From Rhizobium sp. (GTDB lineage Bacteria; Pseudomonadota; Gammaproteobacteria; Burkholderiales; Thiobacillaceae): a stretch of DNA of 46,302 nucleotides. The translations under genes were made by a program, and so were the position numbers. Of the stretch, positions 35,768-45,135 are shown one piece after another (the stretch's first letter is position 1; every line of letters begins with the position of its first letter). Location of the stretch: positions 1 to 46,302 of the forward strand of contig JAIBEL010000062.1 of the NCBI GenBank assembly GCA_019459285.1, read 5' to 3'. A model generated the notes under the pieces. The model did no database searches. It saw only the letters and a program-made list of their open reading frames with translations, and was not told the DNA's origin.

Positions 35768-37159
35768 ATGGCCACGACACCTTATTTCATCCTCAGCCCG
35801 AACACGGTGCTGAGCCTCATCGGCCTGGCCCACGGACCGGACAAGACCCTTCCCAATCCGGCCGAGGATTGGCGCGAGGCCACGGTCGATGTCGTGATCC
35901 CCGCCTTCAACGAGGAAAGCAACATTCCCCTGTGCCTGGCCGCGCTGGCGCGCCAGACCCGCAAGCCCACGCGCATCATCCTGATCGACGACGGCAGCCA
36001 CGATCGCACGGTCGAATATGCCCAGACCTTCTGTGCCCTCAACGGCATGGACCTGATCACGATCCGGCGCGCGCACTCGATCGGCAAGACGCCGACCCTG
36101 AAGCGCCAGTCGCGCGAATTCGATTCCGACGTCGAGTTCATTCTCGACGGCGACACCGTGCTGGAATCGGAAAATTACATCGACCGCGTGGTCGAGGAGC
36201 TCTACAAGGGCGCCGGCATCGCCAGCGCCTGCGGCACCGTGTTGCCGCTACGCGACCGCGACCGCCACGCCATGCTGCAGACCGAGGCGCTGCGAACCTT
36301 TCTCAAATCCCATCCCGAAGCCACCATCTATCCCAGGGTGGGCTGGTTCCACCACCTGCAGCGCGGCATCACCAACATGTACCGCGACGTGCTGTATTAC
36401 TTCCTGCAGATATTCGTGTACCTGGGGCAGGTGACCTTCTTCGGCAGCATTCTCAATCCGGTGGGATGCGCCGTGGCCTACCGCCGCAGCGTGCTGAAAA
36501 CCATCGTGTTCGACCGCTACGAGCCGATCCTGGGCGATGACCTCACCAATTCGGAAGACATCTTCATCGGCTTCGCCATGAACGACAACGGCTACCGCAA
36601 CATCCAGGTGACCGACGTCTACGCCCGCTCGCAGGAACCGGAAGTCGGCCGGGTGCCGGGGCAGATCTATCTGTGGTCCTCGTCCTTCCTGCAGAGCTGC
36701 TACTATTTCGACGACCTGATGCGCAGCCCGTTCAAGGCCTTCAAGCGCTACCGCCGCAAGAAGAAGGAAGCCGCCAAAGTGACAGGAAACCACGCCGACA
36801 AACGCGTGCATTTCGAACAGTACCGCCAGCCCTTTGGCGCCGACTACACACGCAAATACGGCCGCCCGATCGGCTGGGTGCTGTTCATGTCGGCGTTCGA
36901 GAAAGTGGCCTTTCCGACCGTGCTGCTGATCATGATCCTGCTGCAGCTGTGGGAGCCGCTGGCGATCACGCTCATTGCGGAAACCGCCGTCGGCACCAGC
37001 ATCTTGGTCACGGTGGCCAAGGGACATCGGCTGGAATATTTCGTCAAGAGCCTGCTGGTGATGCCGTTGCGTTATGCCGTGTTACTGTTCGATCTCATCA
37101 CGATCGGCCGCTTCGCCGCCGACCTGTGGATCTTCCGTAACCGGCGGTGGCGCAAATGA
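35768..37159 (+). CDS. Membrane processive glycosyltransferase family 2 (YaiP/PgaC-like)
   Basis: Likely polymerises and translocates an exopolysaccharide at the inner membrane. The 463-residue product has the GT-A core VDVVIPAFNEESNIPLCLAAL, IDDGSHDRT, FILDGDTV (DxD) and NSEDIFIGF (catalytic ED). The Q-x-x-R-W motif of classical synthases is only partly present (GQIYLW). Hydrophobic segments are near 205-235 and several at the C-terminus (about 380-450). There is no N-terminal membrane pair. The stop overlaps the next gene (ATGA), so synthase and outer-membrane exporter are made together. Product sugar unknown; the precursor may come from the epimerase upstream. Confidence 0.88.
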   Translation: MATTPYFILSPNTVLSLIGLAHGPDKTLPNPAEDWREATVDVVIPAFNEESNIPLCLAALARQTRKPTRIILIDDGSHDRTVEYAQTFCALNGMDLITIRRAHSIGKTPTLKRQSREFDSDVEFILDGDTVLESENYIDRVVEELYKGAGIASACGTVLPLRDRDRHAMLQTEALRTFLKSHPEATIYPRVGWFHHLQRGITNMYRDVLYYFLQIFVYLGQVTFFGSILNPVGCAVAYRRSVLKTIVFDRYEPILGDDLTNSEDIFIGFAMNDNGYRNIQVTDVYARSQEPEVGRVPGQIYLWSSSFLQSCYYFDDLMRSPFKAFKRYRRKKKEAAKVTGNHADKRVHFEQYRQPFGADYTRKYGRPIGWVLFMSAFEKVAFPTVLLIMILLQLWEPLAITLIAETAVGTSILVTVAKGHRLEYFVKSLLVMPLRYAVLLFDLITIGRFAADLWIFRNRRWRK

Positions 37160-39477
37160 AATTGCTTCCGATCCTCGCTCTGGCCTGTCTCGCGGCGGCT
37201 GCGCTGCCGGCGGCTGCGCAGCCCGTCCCCGACGCCGGCCTGCGTGCCGAGATGCAGGGTCAGTGGACCGACGCAGTGGGCATCTATCAGCGCGCGCTGG
37301 CAGCCAACCCGGCACAGGCGAATTTATGGGAACGCATCGCCGACATTCGCGCCACCCGGCTCAACGATCCCGCCGGGGCCGCCGAAGCCCTGCGTGAGGC
37401 AACGCAATACGCGCCCATGGACGCCCGCCTGCACTACAAGCTTTCGCAGGCCTATGCCGTCATCCAGAAAGGTCCGAGTGCGCTGGCCGCCATCGCGCAA
37501 GCCGTCGAACTCGACCCGGGCAATCCGGCCTACTTGCGCGCGCGCGGCGAAATCGCCCTGTGGACCGGCTATTACGCCGTGGCGACCGACAGCTTCGAAC
37601 GCATCCTTGCCGCGACGCCCCAGGATGCCGATGCCCTGCTCGGCCTCGCCCGGGCCAACGCGCGCAGCGGCAAGAAGGACACGGCCGTGCCGCGCTACCG
37701 CACCTACCTGGCGCAGCGTCCGCAGGACAAGGACGTGATGCTGGAGTACATGGAACTGGAAGCCGAGCGCGGCGACACCCAGGCCGTCCAGGAATATGAC
37801 ACGCTCTACCGCCAGCGCTTCGGCACGAGCAAGGAATACTGGCTGCGCATGGCTGATCTCTATGCGTTGGGCAACCATCCCGCGGCCGCGTCGGCCGCAC
37901 TCAAGGAAGCGAGCCGCCTCGCCCCGCAGGATCATGCCCTGTTCTACCGCCTCGCGCAGAGCTACTCCACCGACAAGGAATCCGGCGACGCAGCGGACGC
38001 CATCGAGCACGCGGTGGCGCTCGACCCGACCAACCTCGAGTACCTGCGCAGCCGCGCCGACATCGCCGCTTGGCGCAGCGACTACGCCACGGCGCTGGAC
38101 AGCTACCGGCGCATCCTCGCGATCGCGCCGGACGACCCCGGGGCACGCCTGGGGATTGCCCGTGTGTATTACTGGCGCAGCCAGCTGGACGACTCGGCAC
38201 GCGCCTATCGCGACTACCTGGCCAGGCAGCCCGGCGTGGCAGCCGCATCGATGGAATACATCGTCGTCGTCACCGAACTGGGCGACTACGCGCGAGCGAT
38301 GGAACTACTGGAAGCCTACAAGACGCGCTTCGGCGACAACCTTGCCTACCGCAAACAGAAGGCACGCGTACTGGCCTGGGCGGAACGGCCGACGCCCGCC
38401 CTCGGCCTCATCGCGGCACTCGAACCGGAACTGCGCGACGACTACGAACTGGGCTACACCCGCACCATCGCCCTGCATTACGCCCATCGCCCGCGCGAAG
38501 CGCTGGCGAGCCTTGCCGACGTCGCGCGTCTGCGCCTGGACAGCAAGGAAACCGCAGACCTGACCCGCTTCATCTACACGCCGCAGCGATCCAACGCCAC
38601 GCTCAATCTAGGCGACGAGTCGGCCTCCGACAACATCACGCTCCGCCATGCCGGACTGGCGGGCGAATACGTGATCAACCCCGAAACCCGCCTGTTCGGC
38701 GGAGCCGACCGCCAATCGATCAATACGAAAGCCGGCAGCCCCTACGCCAGGCCGGACGGCGGCACCACCGTCGGCTACAACCGCGCCTGGCTGGGCGTCC
38801 AGCACCGCATTTCACCCAGGCTGTCGCTCGACGCGCAGGTCGGCGGCGGCACTGCCACGGGCGACAGCCGCTTCCTCTACGAACTCGGCGCCGACCTGCA
38901 ACCGAGGGACGAACTTGCCCTGCGGCTGTCACGCCGCCAGGACTTGTTTGCCGTGTCGCCGCGCGCCGCGGCGCTCGGCATCGAACGCCGTGCCAACACC
39001 GTCGACGCGACCTGGACCCCCGACCTGCGCTACACCGTCGCCAGTCGCCTCGCCTACGACACCTTCTCCGACGGCAACGAGCGCTGGGAGGCCGAGCTTG
39101 CGCCGCGCCGCGCCATCCTGCGAACGCAGCGCTGGAACCTGGACCTCGGCGTGAGCGGCCGCTGGTTCGGTTTCGACCAGGACCCGGGCAACGGCTACTA
39201 CGCCCCCTCCCTCTATCAACGCTACGCACTGACCGCCTTCACCTACTGGAAGATCAGCGACGACGACGGTGTGAGCATGGCCTTCAGCTACGGCCCCTAC
39301 AAGGACAACAACCAATCCGGCTTTCGCAGCGGCGGCGACATCGTGGCGGAAGGCTTCTTCGGCCTGTACCGGGACTGGTTCCTCGACGTGAAGGCTGGCT
39401 TTTCCAGCTATGGCGGCGGCCCCACGGCGGGATACCGCTCGCGCACGTTCGAACTCGGCCTGACACGCCGTTTCTAA
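37156..39477 (+). CDS. TPR plus YaiO-type outer-membrane beta-barrel protein (PgaA-like exporter)
   Basis: A 773-residue envelope protein. Residues 1-22 are a signal peptide; about 25-490 are TPR repeats (units such as AIAQAVELDPGNPAYLRARGE and YRRILAIAPDDPGARLGIARVYYW); about 490-773 form a beta-barrel related to YaiO, ending in a terminal Phe (LGLTRRF). The same domain order occurs in PgaA, which exports poly-GlcNAc, with the TPR part guiding polymer to a deacetylase. It begins at the ATG at 37156, overlapping the GT2 stop. Together with the GT2 and the deacetylase it makes a synthase-dependent secretion line. Confidence 0.9.
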   Translation: MKLLPILALACLAAAALPAAAQPVPDAGLRAEMQGQWTDAVGIYQRALAANPAQANLWERIADIRATRLNDPAGAAEALREATQYAPMDARLHYKLSQAYAVIQKGPSALAAIAQAVELDPGNPAYLRARGEIALWTGYYAVATDSFERILAATPQDADALLGLARANARSGKKDTAVPRYRTYLAQRPQDKDVMLEYMELEAERGDTQAVQEYDTLYRQRFGTSKEYWLRMADLYALGNHPAAASAALKEASRLAPQDHALFYRLAQSYSTDKESGDAADAIEHAVALDPTNLEYLRSRADIAAWRSDYATALDSYRRILAIAPDDPGARLGIARVYYWRSQLDDSARAYRDYLARQPGVAAASMEYIVVVTELGDYARAMELLEAYKTRFGDNLAYRKQKARVLAWAERPTPALGLIAALEPELRDDYELGYTRTIALHYAHRPREALASLADVARLRLDSKETADLTRFIYTPQRSNATLNLGDESASDNITLRHAGLAGEYVINPETRLFGGADRQSINTKAGSPYARPDGGTTVGYNRAWLGVQHRISPRLSLDAQVGGGTATGDSRFLYELGADLQPRDELALRLSRRQDLFAVSPRAAALGIERRANTVDATWTPDLRYTVASRLAYDTFSDGNERWEAELAPRRAILRTQRWNLDLGVSGRWFGFDQDPGNGYYAPSLYQRYALTAFTYWKISDDDGVSMAFSYGPYKDNNQSGFRSGGDIVAEGFFGLYRDWFLDVKAGFSSYGGGPTAGYRSRTFELGLTRRF

Positions 39478-39525
39478 GCCGTCCAGCAAGGCGACCCTCA
39501 CCGGCACGCGTCGTCCTTGGATAAC

Positions 39526-40476
39526 ATGACACGCTGGCTGTTTTTCCTTCTCTGCCTGTTCCCCTTCGCCGCGTCGGCCGCGCCGCCGCTGGAACGCACG
39601 GTCGCGGTCACCTGCGATGATCTGCCCTTTGCCTCGGTTCCGACCGAGGACGACGGCTATCTCGAGGACATGACCGCCCGCCTGTTGCATAGCCTGCAGG
39701 TCGAGCACGTAGCCGCCGTCGGTTTTGTCAACGAGACGAAACTGACCCGCGACGGCGTTCCCGATGCGGCGCGGATCGGCCTGCTGCGCGCGTGGCTGCA
39801 GGCCGGCTTCGAGCTCGGCAACCACACTTTTTCGCACCTCTCGCTCAACCGGGTACCGCTCGCTGCGTTCGAGGCCGATCTGCTGCAGGGCGAAACCGTG
39901 ACCCGCCCCCTCATGCAGCGCGAAGGCAAGACCCTGCGCTGGTTCCGCCATCCCTTTCTGCATCGGGGGACGACCCCCGAAGTACGCGCGGCCTTCCGGG
40001 ATTTCCTGACGGCGCACGGCTATGTCGTGGCCCCCGTGACCGTGAACAGCCCGGAATGGGTGTTCGCCGCCGCGTATGCCCGGGCGCAGGCGCAAGGCGA
40101 CGAGGACACGGCACACCGCATCGGCGCCGCTTACGTGCCCTACATGCAGACGGTGTTCGCGCAGACCGAGCAGCTGGCACTCGACCTGTTCGGCCGCCCC
40201 ATCGCCCACGTGCTGGTGCTGCACGCCAACGCGCTCAATGCGGATCATTTCGACGCGCTCGCCGCCATGCTCAGGCAACGCGGCTACCGTTTCGTCAGGC
40301 TGGACGACGCGCTCCGCGATCCCGCCTACGCCTCGCCCCTGGGTGCGAGCGGCGCGGAAGGGGAATCCTGGCTCGAGGGCTGGGCCCGCCAGGCTGGCCT
40401 GCGGCCGCCGCTGCCGCCGCCCGTCCCGGGTTTTGTCACCCAGTGGGCCGGGGCCGCCGCGTTGCGCGGCTACTGA
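39526..40476 (+). CDS. Periplasmic polysaccharide deacetylase (CE4/NodB fold)
   Basis: Probably removes acetyl groups from the nascent polymer. The 316-residue product has a signal peptide (about 1-20, ending ASA), the NodB motifs TCDDLP (catalytic Asp and metal Asp), GNHTFSHLSL (metal His pair) and RWFRHPFLHRG (motif 3), and a C-terminal region with VLVLHANALNADHF. I chose the ATG at 39526 rather than the TTG at 39517 as it gives the signal peptide directly. It follows the exporter by 48 bases and precedes the GH10 gene by one base. In PgaB a deacetylase and a glycoside hydrolase are fused; here they are adjacent separate genes. Confidence 0.88.
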   Translation: MTRWLFFLLCLFPFAASAAPPLERTVAVTCDDLPFASVPTEDDGYLEDMTARLLHSLQVEHVAAVGFVNETKLTRDGVPDAARIGLLRAWLQAGFELGNHTFSHLSLNRVPLAAFEADLLQGETVTRPLMQREGKTLRWFRHPFLHRGTTPEVRAAFRDFLTAHGYVVAPVTVNSPEWVFAAAYARAQAQGDEDTAHRIGAAYVPYMQTVFAQTEQLALDLFGRPIAHVLVLHANALNADHFDALAAMLRQRGYRFVRLDDALRDPAYASPLGASGAEGESWLEGWARQAGLRPPLPPPVPGFVTQWAGAAALRGY

Positions 40477-40477
40477 C

Positions 40478-41533
40478 ATGTCCTGGCGCATCCCCTTCAT
40501 GGCGATCGCGATCGCCGTCACGTGCACCACGGCCACCTTCGCCCTTGCCGCCGGCGGCGTACGCAGCCTGGCACACACGACTGGGATCCGCTTCGGCACC
40601 GCCGTGAACGTCGAGGCCCTGGGCACGGACGCCTCCTATTCCAAGCTGCTGGCGCGCGAGTTCGACCTCGTCACGCCGGAGAACGCGATGAAATTCTCCG
40701 TCATCCAACCCGAACGCGGACGTTTCGACTTCACACAGGCGGATGCCCTCGTCGCATTCGCCGAAGCCCACGCCATGCAGGTGAACGGTCATGTGCTGGT
40801 GTGGGACCAGCAACTGCCGGACTGGCTGACGCAGGGCCATTTCAGTTCCGACGAACTGAAGGCCATCCTGCGCGAGCACATCCAGACCGTGGTCGCCCAC
40901 TATCGTGGACGCGTGGCCTCATGGGACGTGGCGGCGGAAGCGGTCGGCGAAGACGGCAAGCCGCGCGAGACCTTCTGGTCGCGCGGCATCGGCGCGGACT
41001 ATCTGGCGCTGGCATTCCGCTGGGCGCACGAGGCCGACCCGCAGGCCCGCCTGCGCTACAACGACTACGGCGGCGAGGGCGCAGGCGCCAAGTCGGACGG
41101 CATCTACACGCTGGTGGCCGACCTGCGCACGCACCGCATCCCGATCGACGCCGTGGGCCTGCAGATGCACGTGAGCCTCAACGACGCACCGCGTGCCGAG
41201 GACGTGCGCATCAACATGAAGCGTCTGGCCGCGCTCGGGCTGCAGACCGACATCACCGAAATGGACGTGATGCTGTCCATGCCGGCAAGCCGCGCGGCTC
41301 TCAGGAAACAGGCTGTGCTGTATGGCGCCATGCTGCAAGCCTGCCTGGCCGTACCGCAGTGCCGCAGCTTCTCCATCTGGGGGGCGACCGATCGTTATTC
41401 GTGGATACCGGAATTCTTTCCCGGCCAGGGTGCGGCGCTGCTATTCGATGCGGATGGCCGTGCCAAGCCGGCGTACTACAGTGTTCGGCGACTGCTCCAA
41501 CATGCTGGACGGGGCAAGGCTGGCAGACCGTAG
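40478..41533 (+). CDS. GH10-family protein with altered active site
   Basis: A secreted 351-residue GH10 (xylanase-fold) protein; residues 1-25 are a signal peptide. The nucleophile Glu261 (DITEMDV) and the acid/base Glu154 are present, as are NDY, GLQMHVS and WGATDRYSW. Two family-typical residues are changed: the Asn before the acid/base is Ala (WDVAAEA, where WDVVNEA is usual), and the His of VWHSQ is Asp (VWDQQ). The -1 subsite is therefore different, so substrate is likely the operon's polymer rather than xylan, or activity is lost. It ends the exopolysaccharide operon, one base after the deacetylase gene. Confidence 0.9.
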   Translation: MSWRIPFMAIAIAVTCTTATFALAAGGVRSLAHTTGIRFGTAVNVEALGTDASYSKLLAREFDLVTPENAMKFSVIQPERGRFDFTQADALVAFAEAHAMQVNGHVLVWDQQLPDWLTQGHFSSDELKAILREHIQTVVAHYRGRVASWDVAAEAVGEDGKPRETFWSRGIGADYLALAFRWAHEADPQARLRYNDYGGEGAGAKSDGIYTLVADLRTHRIPIDAVGLQMHVSLNDAPRAEDVRINMKRLAALGLQTDITEMDVMLSMPASRAALRKQAVLYGAMLQACLAVPQCRSFSIWGATDRYSWIPEFFPGQGAALLFDADGRAKPAYYSVRRLLQHAGRGKAGRP

Positions 41534-41934
41534 GTCGAATGGGCAGCTCCAGGATCATTTACACGCTTGAAGAGTGAAGCAGGACCAGGCTACCGTTTGG
41601 GCGTTTTCCTCGGCTGCCTGGTTATCGGCCAAAGGCGCCACCGGCCTCTTAACCTACTACATCCGCTGTACACGCAAGACCGGCCGTTGACGTGCCTCTC
41701 GTTCCTGAACGACCGCTTTACCCGGTTCAGAGGTTAGAACCCGACCCGAAGCAGCCACGAAATGTGTCGAGTGATGCCACCACAAGGCGGCCATTCAAGG
41801 CCAGAGCTTTGCCACGGAGCCTGCCTTGGCCCGAGGCGACGAATACTGACGGCGAGCCTCCACGAGGCCCGGAGGCGGTTCAGCATTGACCTAAATCGTG
41901 CTGTCATGCTTTGGCGTTGGTGTTTCGAGGGTAC
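41534..41934. other. 401-base intergenic stretch without a gene
   Basis: No supported gene, tRNA or clear terminator. The frames across it lack ribosome sites and family likeness. It contains several loosely similar short units such as GACCGGCCGTTGAC, GAACGACCGCTTTACC, CCGAAGCAGCCACGA and AAGGCGGCCATTCA, a pattern of degenerate repeat or decayed sequence. It separates the exopolysaccharide operon from the convergent flavin operon and may mark an insertion or recombination boundary. Confidence 0.5.
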
Positions 41935-42936
41935 TTATTCAGCGAAGCCCACAATGCCTCCCGGCACGGTGGAGGCGCCGAACCGCCCCAGCCCCATTTC
42001 CACCAGCCCTTCGGGACGGCGCAGCAGAAACAGTGCTTCCAGCCCCATGCGCTGTGCCAGGCCCAAGCCTTCTCCAGGGCCGGCCACCAGCAGTGCGGTG
42101 GCCCAGGCGTCCGCGTGCATGCAGGTGCGCGCCAGCACGGTGACCGATGCGACGGCATTGTTCACGGGCGCAGCGCGGCGCGCGTCCATGGTGTGTGCGA
42201 GGCGCGCATCACCCACCTGTAGATAGCGCCGGTAGTCGCCTGATGTGGCCACAGCCAGGTCCTGCAGTTCGATGACTCCGTGCACCGCGCGACGCCCAGC
42301 CTCGGGCTGCTCCAGCGCCACGGCCCAGGGCGCACCGCTGGCCTGGCTGCCCACTGCGCGCAGCTCACCATCAAGCGCCACCAGCGCATGTTGCACCCCG
42401 TGCTGCTGCAGCACGGCGGCCATGCGGTCTACCGCGTAGCCCTTGGCAATGCCGCACAGGTCGAGCTGCAAGGGGGCGCGCTTGCGGGCGCGGCCTGCGG
42501 GGCGGTCGAGCTCCAGGCACTCGTGCGTAGGGCGCGGCGCGAGTTGGCGTGCGGTGCGGATCGCCTCAGCGTCGGGCGCATCGCGCACCGCGCCAAAGCC
42601 CCAGGCATCGACCAGCGCGCCGACGCCCGGATCAAACGCGCCGGCACTGAGGCGGTGGATATCGAGCGCGCAGGCCAGCACCTCCAGCATTTCGGCGGGC
42701 AGTTCGACCCAGGCGTCCACGGGCGCACGGTTCAGGCGCATGAGGTCGCTATCGGGCTTCCAGGGAGACATCTGCTCGTCCACCTGCTGCACTGCGGCGG
42801 CGAGGTCCCGGCGCAGGGCCGCCAAGTCCAGGCTGGCGTCGGCGTCCACACTGGCGGACCAGCGCGTGCCCATGGTCGGGCCGTGCAGCGTGGTTCTTCT
42901 GCAGAGCACAGCAGGTTCAGAAGACGTCTTCGGCAT
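41935..42936 (-). CDS. apbE: FAD:protein FMN transferase ApbE
   Basis: Attaches FMN from FAD covalently to Thr or Ser of [S/T]GA[S/T] motifs in exported redox proteins. The 333-residue product has HGPTMGTRW near 19, AFDPGVGALVDAWGFG, LDLCGIAKGYAVD, LVALDGELRAVG (variant of the GGD/E loop), HTMDARRAAPV and the C-terminal MHADAWATAL metal site. No clear signal peptide at this start; a downstream in-frame start is possible. It overlaps the flavoreductase gene by 20 bases and is the last gene of the operon. Probable target: the DUF2271 protein, which has a TGAS motif. Confidence 0.92.
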   Translation of the reverse strand: MPKTSSEPAVLCRRTTLHGPTMGTRWSASVDADASLDLAALRRDLAAAVQQVDEQMSPWKPDSDLMRLNRAPVDAWVELPAEMLEVLACALDIHRLSAGAFDPGVGALVDAWGFGAVRDAPDAEAIRTARQLAPRPTHECLELDRPAGRARKRAPLQLDLCGIAKGYAVDRMAAVLQQHGVQHALVALDGELRAVGSQASGAPWAVALEQPEAGRRAVHGVIELQDLAVATSGDYRRYLQVGDARLAHTMDARRAAPVNNAVASVTVLARTCMHADAWATALLVAGPGEGLGLAQRMGLEALFLLRRPEGLVEMGLGRFGASTVPGGIVGFAE

Positions 42937-45124
42937 AGCGTTCCTTCGCTTTGAGCTGCGATATGCTCAACTGCAGTGGCGCCAGCACGGCGTCCAACGT
43001 CTCGGCCACGTCGCGCGCCATAGCGCGGCTGCCGCAGACACGCACGATGGCGCCTTGGGCCACCAAGTCGCGCACGCGCTCGGCGTCGCGGCGCAGGGCG
43101 TCCTGCACATAGCCACCACCCTCCGGTATGCGCGAGAACACCGTCTGCATACTGGCCAGTCGTCCTTCGCCGAGCCAGTGGTGGATCTCGGGGCCGAAGT
43201 AAAAATCCCGCTCAGGGTTGCGCCCACCAAAGTACAGGTGCATAGGGGTGTGCCGGTCGTTGCGGCGGATGAAGCCTGCCAAGGGCGCCACCCCCGTGCC
43301 CGCCCCGATCAGCAGCACGGGCTGCCGCGTGCGCGGCAGCGCAAAGCCGGGGTTGGATCGGATGAACGCGGCGATGTGGTCGCCCGGCTGCAGGCCCAAC
43401 AGGTGCGTAGAGCACAGGCCGCCGGGCATCTGGCGTACGCAGATTTCCAGAAACCCGTCCTCCCAGCCCGACGCCAGCGAGTAGTAGCGGGGCACGGCCG
43501 AGCCCGGCGGCACGATGCCCACGAGGTCGCCTGCTGCAAAGTGCGCCAGACCGCGCCCGTGCAGGCGCTCCCCACCGCTCTGCGCGGGCCACGCAAAGCG
43601 CAGGATCGCCGTGGGCTGGTCGACGAGCCCCGGGTAGTCCTGGCGCGTCACGAGCGTGAGCGCAGTGGTGGGCGGCATGCGTGGCACATGCTCCAGCACG
43701 AGAGGTTCGCCGAGCGCCTGCGCCAGGGCCTGGCCCCAGCGAGCGAACTGCTGGCTCGATTGCTGGTGGATGCATTCCAGCGGCAGCAGCGCGGGCCAGC
43801 CCTGTGCACGCAGGGCTTTCTCCAGCGCCTCGGCAAAGGCGCAGAACGCCGGGAACTGTCGGTCGCCAAAGCCCAGTACCGTCACCGGCACGGTGTTGCT
43901 GCTGAGCTTTGCCATGCGCTTCAGGGCGTGGCTGGCGTGGGCCGGGGCTTGGCCCTCGCCATAGGTTGCGGCGAGCACAAACACCTGCCGCGTGGCGGCC
44001 GTGGTCTGGAAAAGCTCCAGTGCGCCGGTGTACACGCGGTGACCGTTGTGGCTCAGCGCATCGTGCAACGCTTGGGCAAAGCCCCACGTGCTGCCACCTT
44101 CGCTGGCAACGAAGATGAGCACGTCGGCCTGTGCCAGCGGGTTGTTGCCCGTGATGTGCGGCGCCTGGCGGCGTGCCTGCCACCAGATGACGACGCCCGA
44201 CAGCCAGAACAACAGCACGCTGGCGCCCACGAGCGCGAGCACCACGGCCCAGGGCCACGCCCCTTCACCCGTGTGCAGCACCAGAGCCCAGTCGTAGATG
44301 CGCTGCGCCAGGGTGACGTCCTGCCAGGCCAGTGTTTTCCCTGAGTAGCGGTCGATCCGGCCTTCGCCCTGACTGGTGGCCACCTTCCAGGTGTCTTCAG
44401 GATCGGCAGCGTCGGGGAAATTCAGCTTGCGCAAGTCCTGCACAGAGAGGTTTTGCAGCAGGGAAAGCTGCCCCACGGGCAGAGCCGTCTGGCCGGTGGC
44501 CACGGAGACCACGTCGGGCTCGGTCCCGGCGTCCAGCGCCACCAGTCCCAGGGTCGAGGCGCTCATGGTCAGCGCCGTGAGCGACGTCAGGCACAGCACC
44601 GCCAGCACCACCCGGCCCGTGACCACGTGGATGCGCTGCGCCAGCGAGCCACGCACCCGTGCCGCCAGCCGCCGCCAGCCGCCCATGCGGCGCAGCAGCA
44701 GTATGAGGGCCGAGACGCACAACACCCCTATGGCCAGCGCAATGCCCGCCGCACCCCAACGCCCGGCGTCGCCCAGGAGCAGCGAGCGGTGCAGGTTCTT
44801 CACCCAGCGCGGCAGCGCCGAAGGCTGCCAAGCGCCCAGCACGCGACCATCGGCCGGGTCCACGTAGTGCGCCTGCGCCTGGTCGCCGACAAAGCCGAAC
44901 ACCACGATGGCGCCCGAGGGCACGTGGCGGATTTCCTCAGCACCCGGGACGTTGCGTGTCACGCGCTCCACCAGCGTGGCCACCGACAGGTCGTCTGGCG
45001 CGGCGGGTGCCTGCCACGCCTGCTGCACCGGATCGAACGCCAAGATGGCGCCGGTAATTCCCAGTACCACGGCCAGCGCACCAATCGTAAGGCCCAGCCA
45101 GCGGTGGGTTGCCTTCCATCCCAT
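42917..45124 (-). CDS. PepSY-domain membrane flavoreductase (CysJ-like)
   Basis: A 735-residue inner-membrane NAD(P)H oxidoreductase. Residues 1-335 form a PepSY_TM unit with about four membrane helices and conserved histidines (HRWLGL, NLHRSLLLGD, RIHVVTGR, LVLHTGEG) that may bind heme. Then come a flavodoxin domain (ADVLIFVASEGGSTWGFA, about 335-480), an FAD domain (PRYYSLAS near 548) and an NAD(P)H domain (LLIGAGTGVAPLAGFIRR near 610, VRVCGSRAMARDV). Electrons would pass from cytosolic NAD(P)H through flavins to the membrane part and out. The ATG at 45124 lies 11 bases after the DUF2271 gene. Similar proteins are called iron-uptake or PepSY sulfite-reductase-type flavoproteins; the acceptor is unknown. 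Confidence 0.92.
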   Translation of the reverse strand: MGWKATHRWLGLTIGALAVVLGITGAILAFDPVQQAWQAPAAPDDLSVATLVERVTRNVPGAEEIRHVPSGAIVVFGFVGDQAQAHYVDPADGRVLGAWQPSALPRWVKNLHRSLLLGDAGRWGAAGIALAIGVLCVSALILLLRRMGGWRRLAARVRGSLAQRIHVVTGRVVLAVLCLTSLTALTMSASTLGLVALDAGTEPDVVSVATGQTALPVGQLSLLQNLSVQDLRKLNFPDAADPEDTWKVATSQGEGRIDRYSGKTLAWQDVTLAQRIYDWALVLHTGEGAWPWAVVLALVGASVLLFWLSGVVIWWQARRQAPHITGNNPLAQADVLIFVASEGGSTWGFAQALHDALSHNGHRVYTGALELFQTTAATRQVFVLAATYGEGQAPAHASHALKRMAKLSSNTVPVTVLGFGDRQFPAFCAFAEALEKALRAQGWPALLPLECIHQQSSQQFARWGQALAQALGEPLVLEHVPRMPPTTALTLVTRQDYPGLVDQPTAILRFAWPAQSGGERLHGRGLAHFAAGDLVGIVPPGSAVPRYYSLASGWEDGFLEICVRQMPGGLCSTHLLGLQPGDHIAAFIRSNPGFALPRTRQPVLLIGAGTGVAPLAGFIRRNDRHTPMHLYFGGRNPERDFYFGPEIHHWLGEGRLASMQTVFSRIPEGGGYVQDALRRDAERVRDLVAQGAIVRVCGSRAMARDVAETLDAVLAPLQLSISQLKAKERYAEDVF

Positions 45125-45135
45125 GTGCGCGTCCT

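Noticed and set aside
41640..41760. tRNA gene suggested by GGTTAGAACC
   Set aside because: No acceptor stem, D-arm or anticodon arm can be folded around it.
42443..44344. Long open frame (633 codons) on the plus strand
   Set aside because: Antisense to apbE and the PepSY flavoreductase; the product is low-complexity, rich in Arg, Ala and Ser, with no family likeness.
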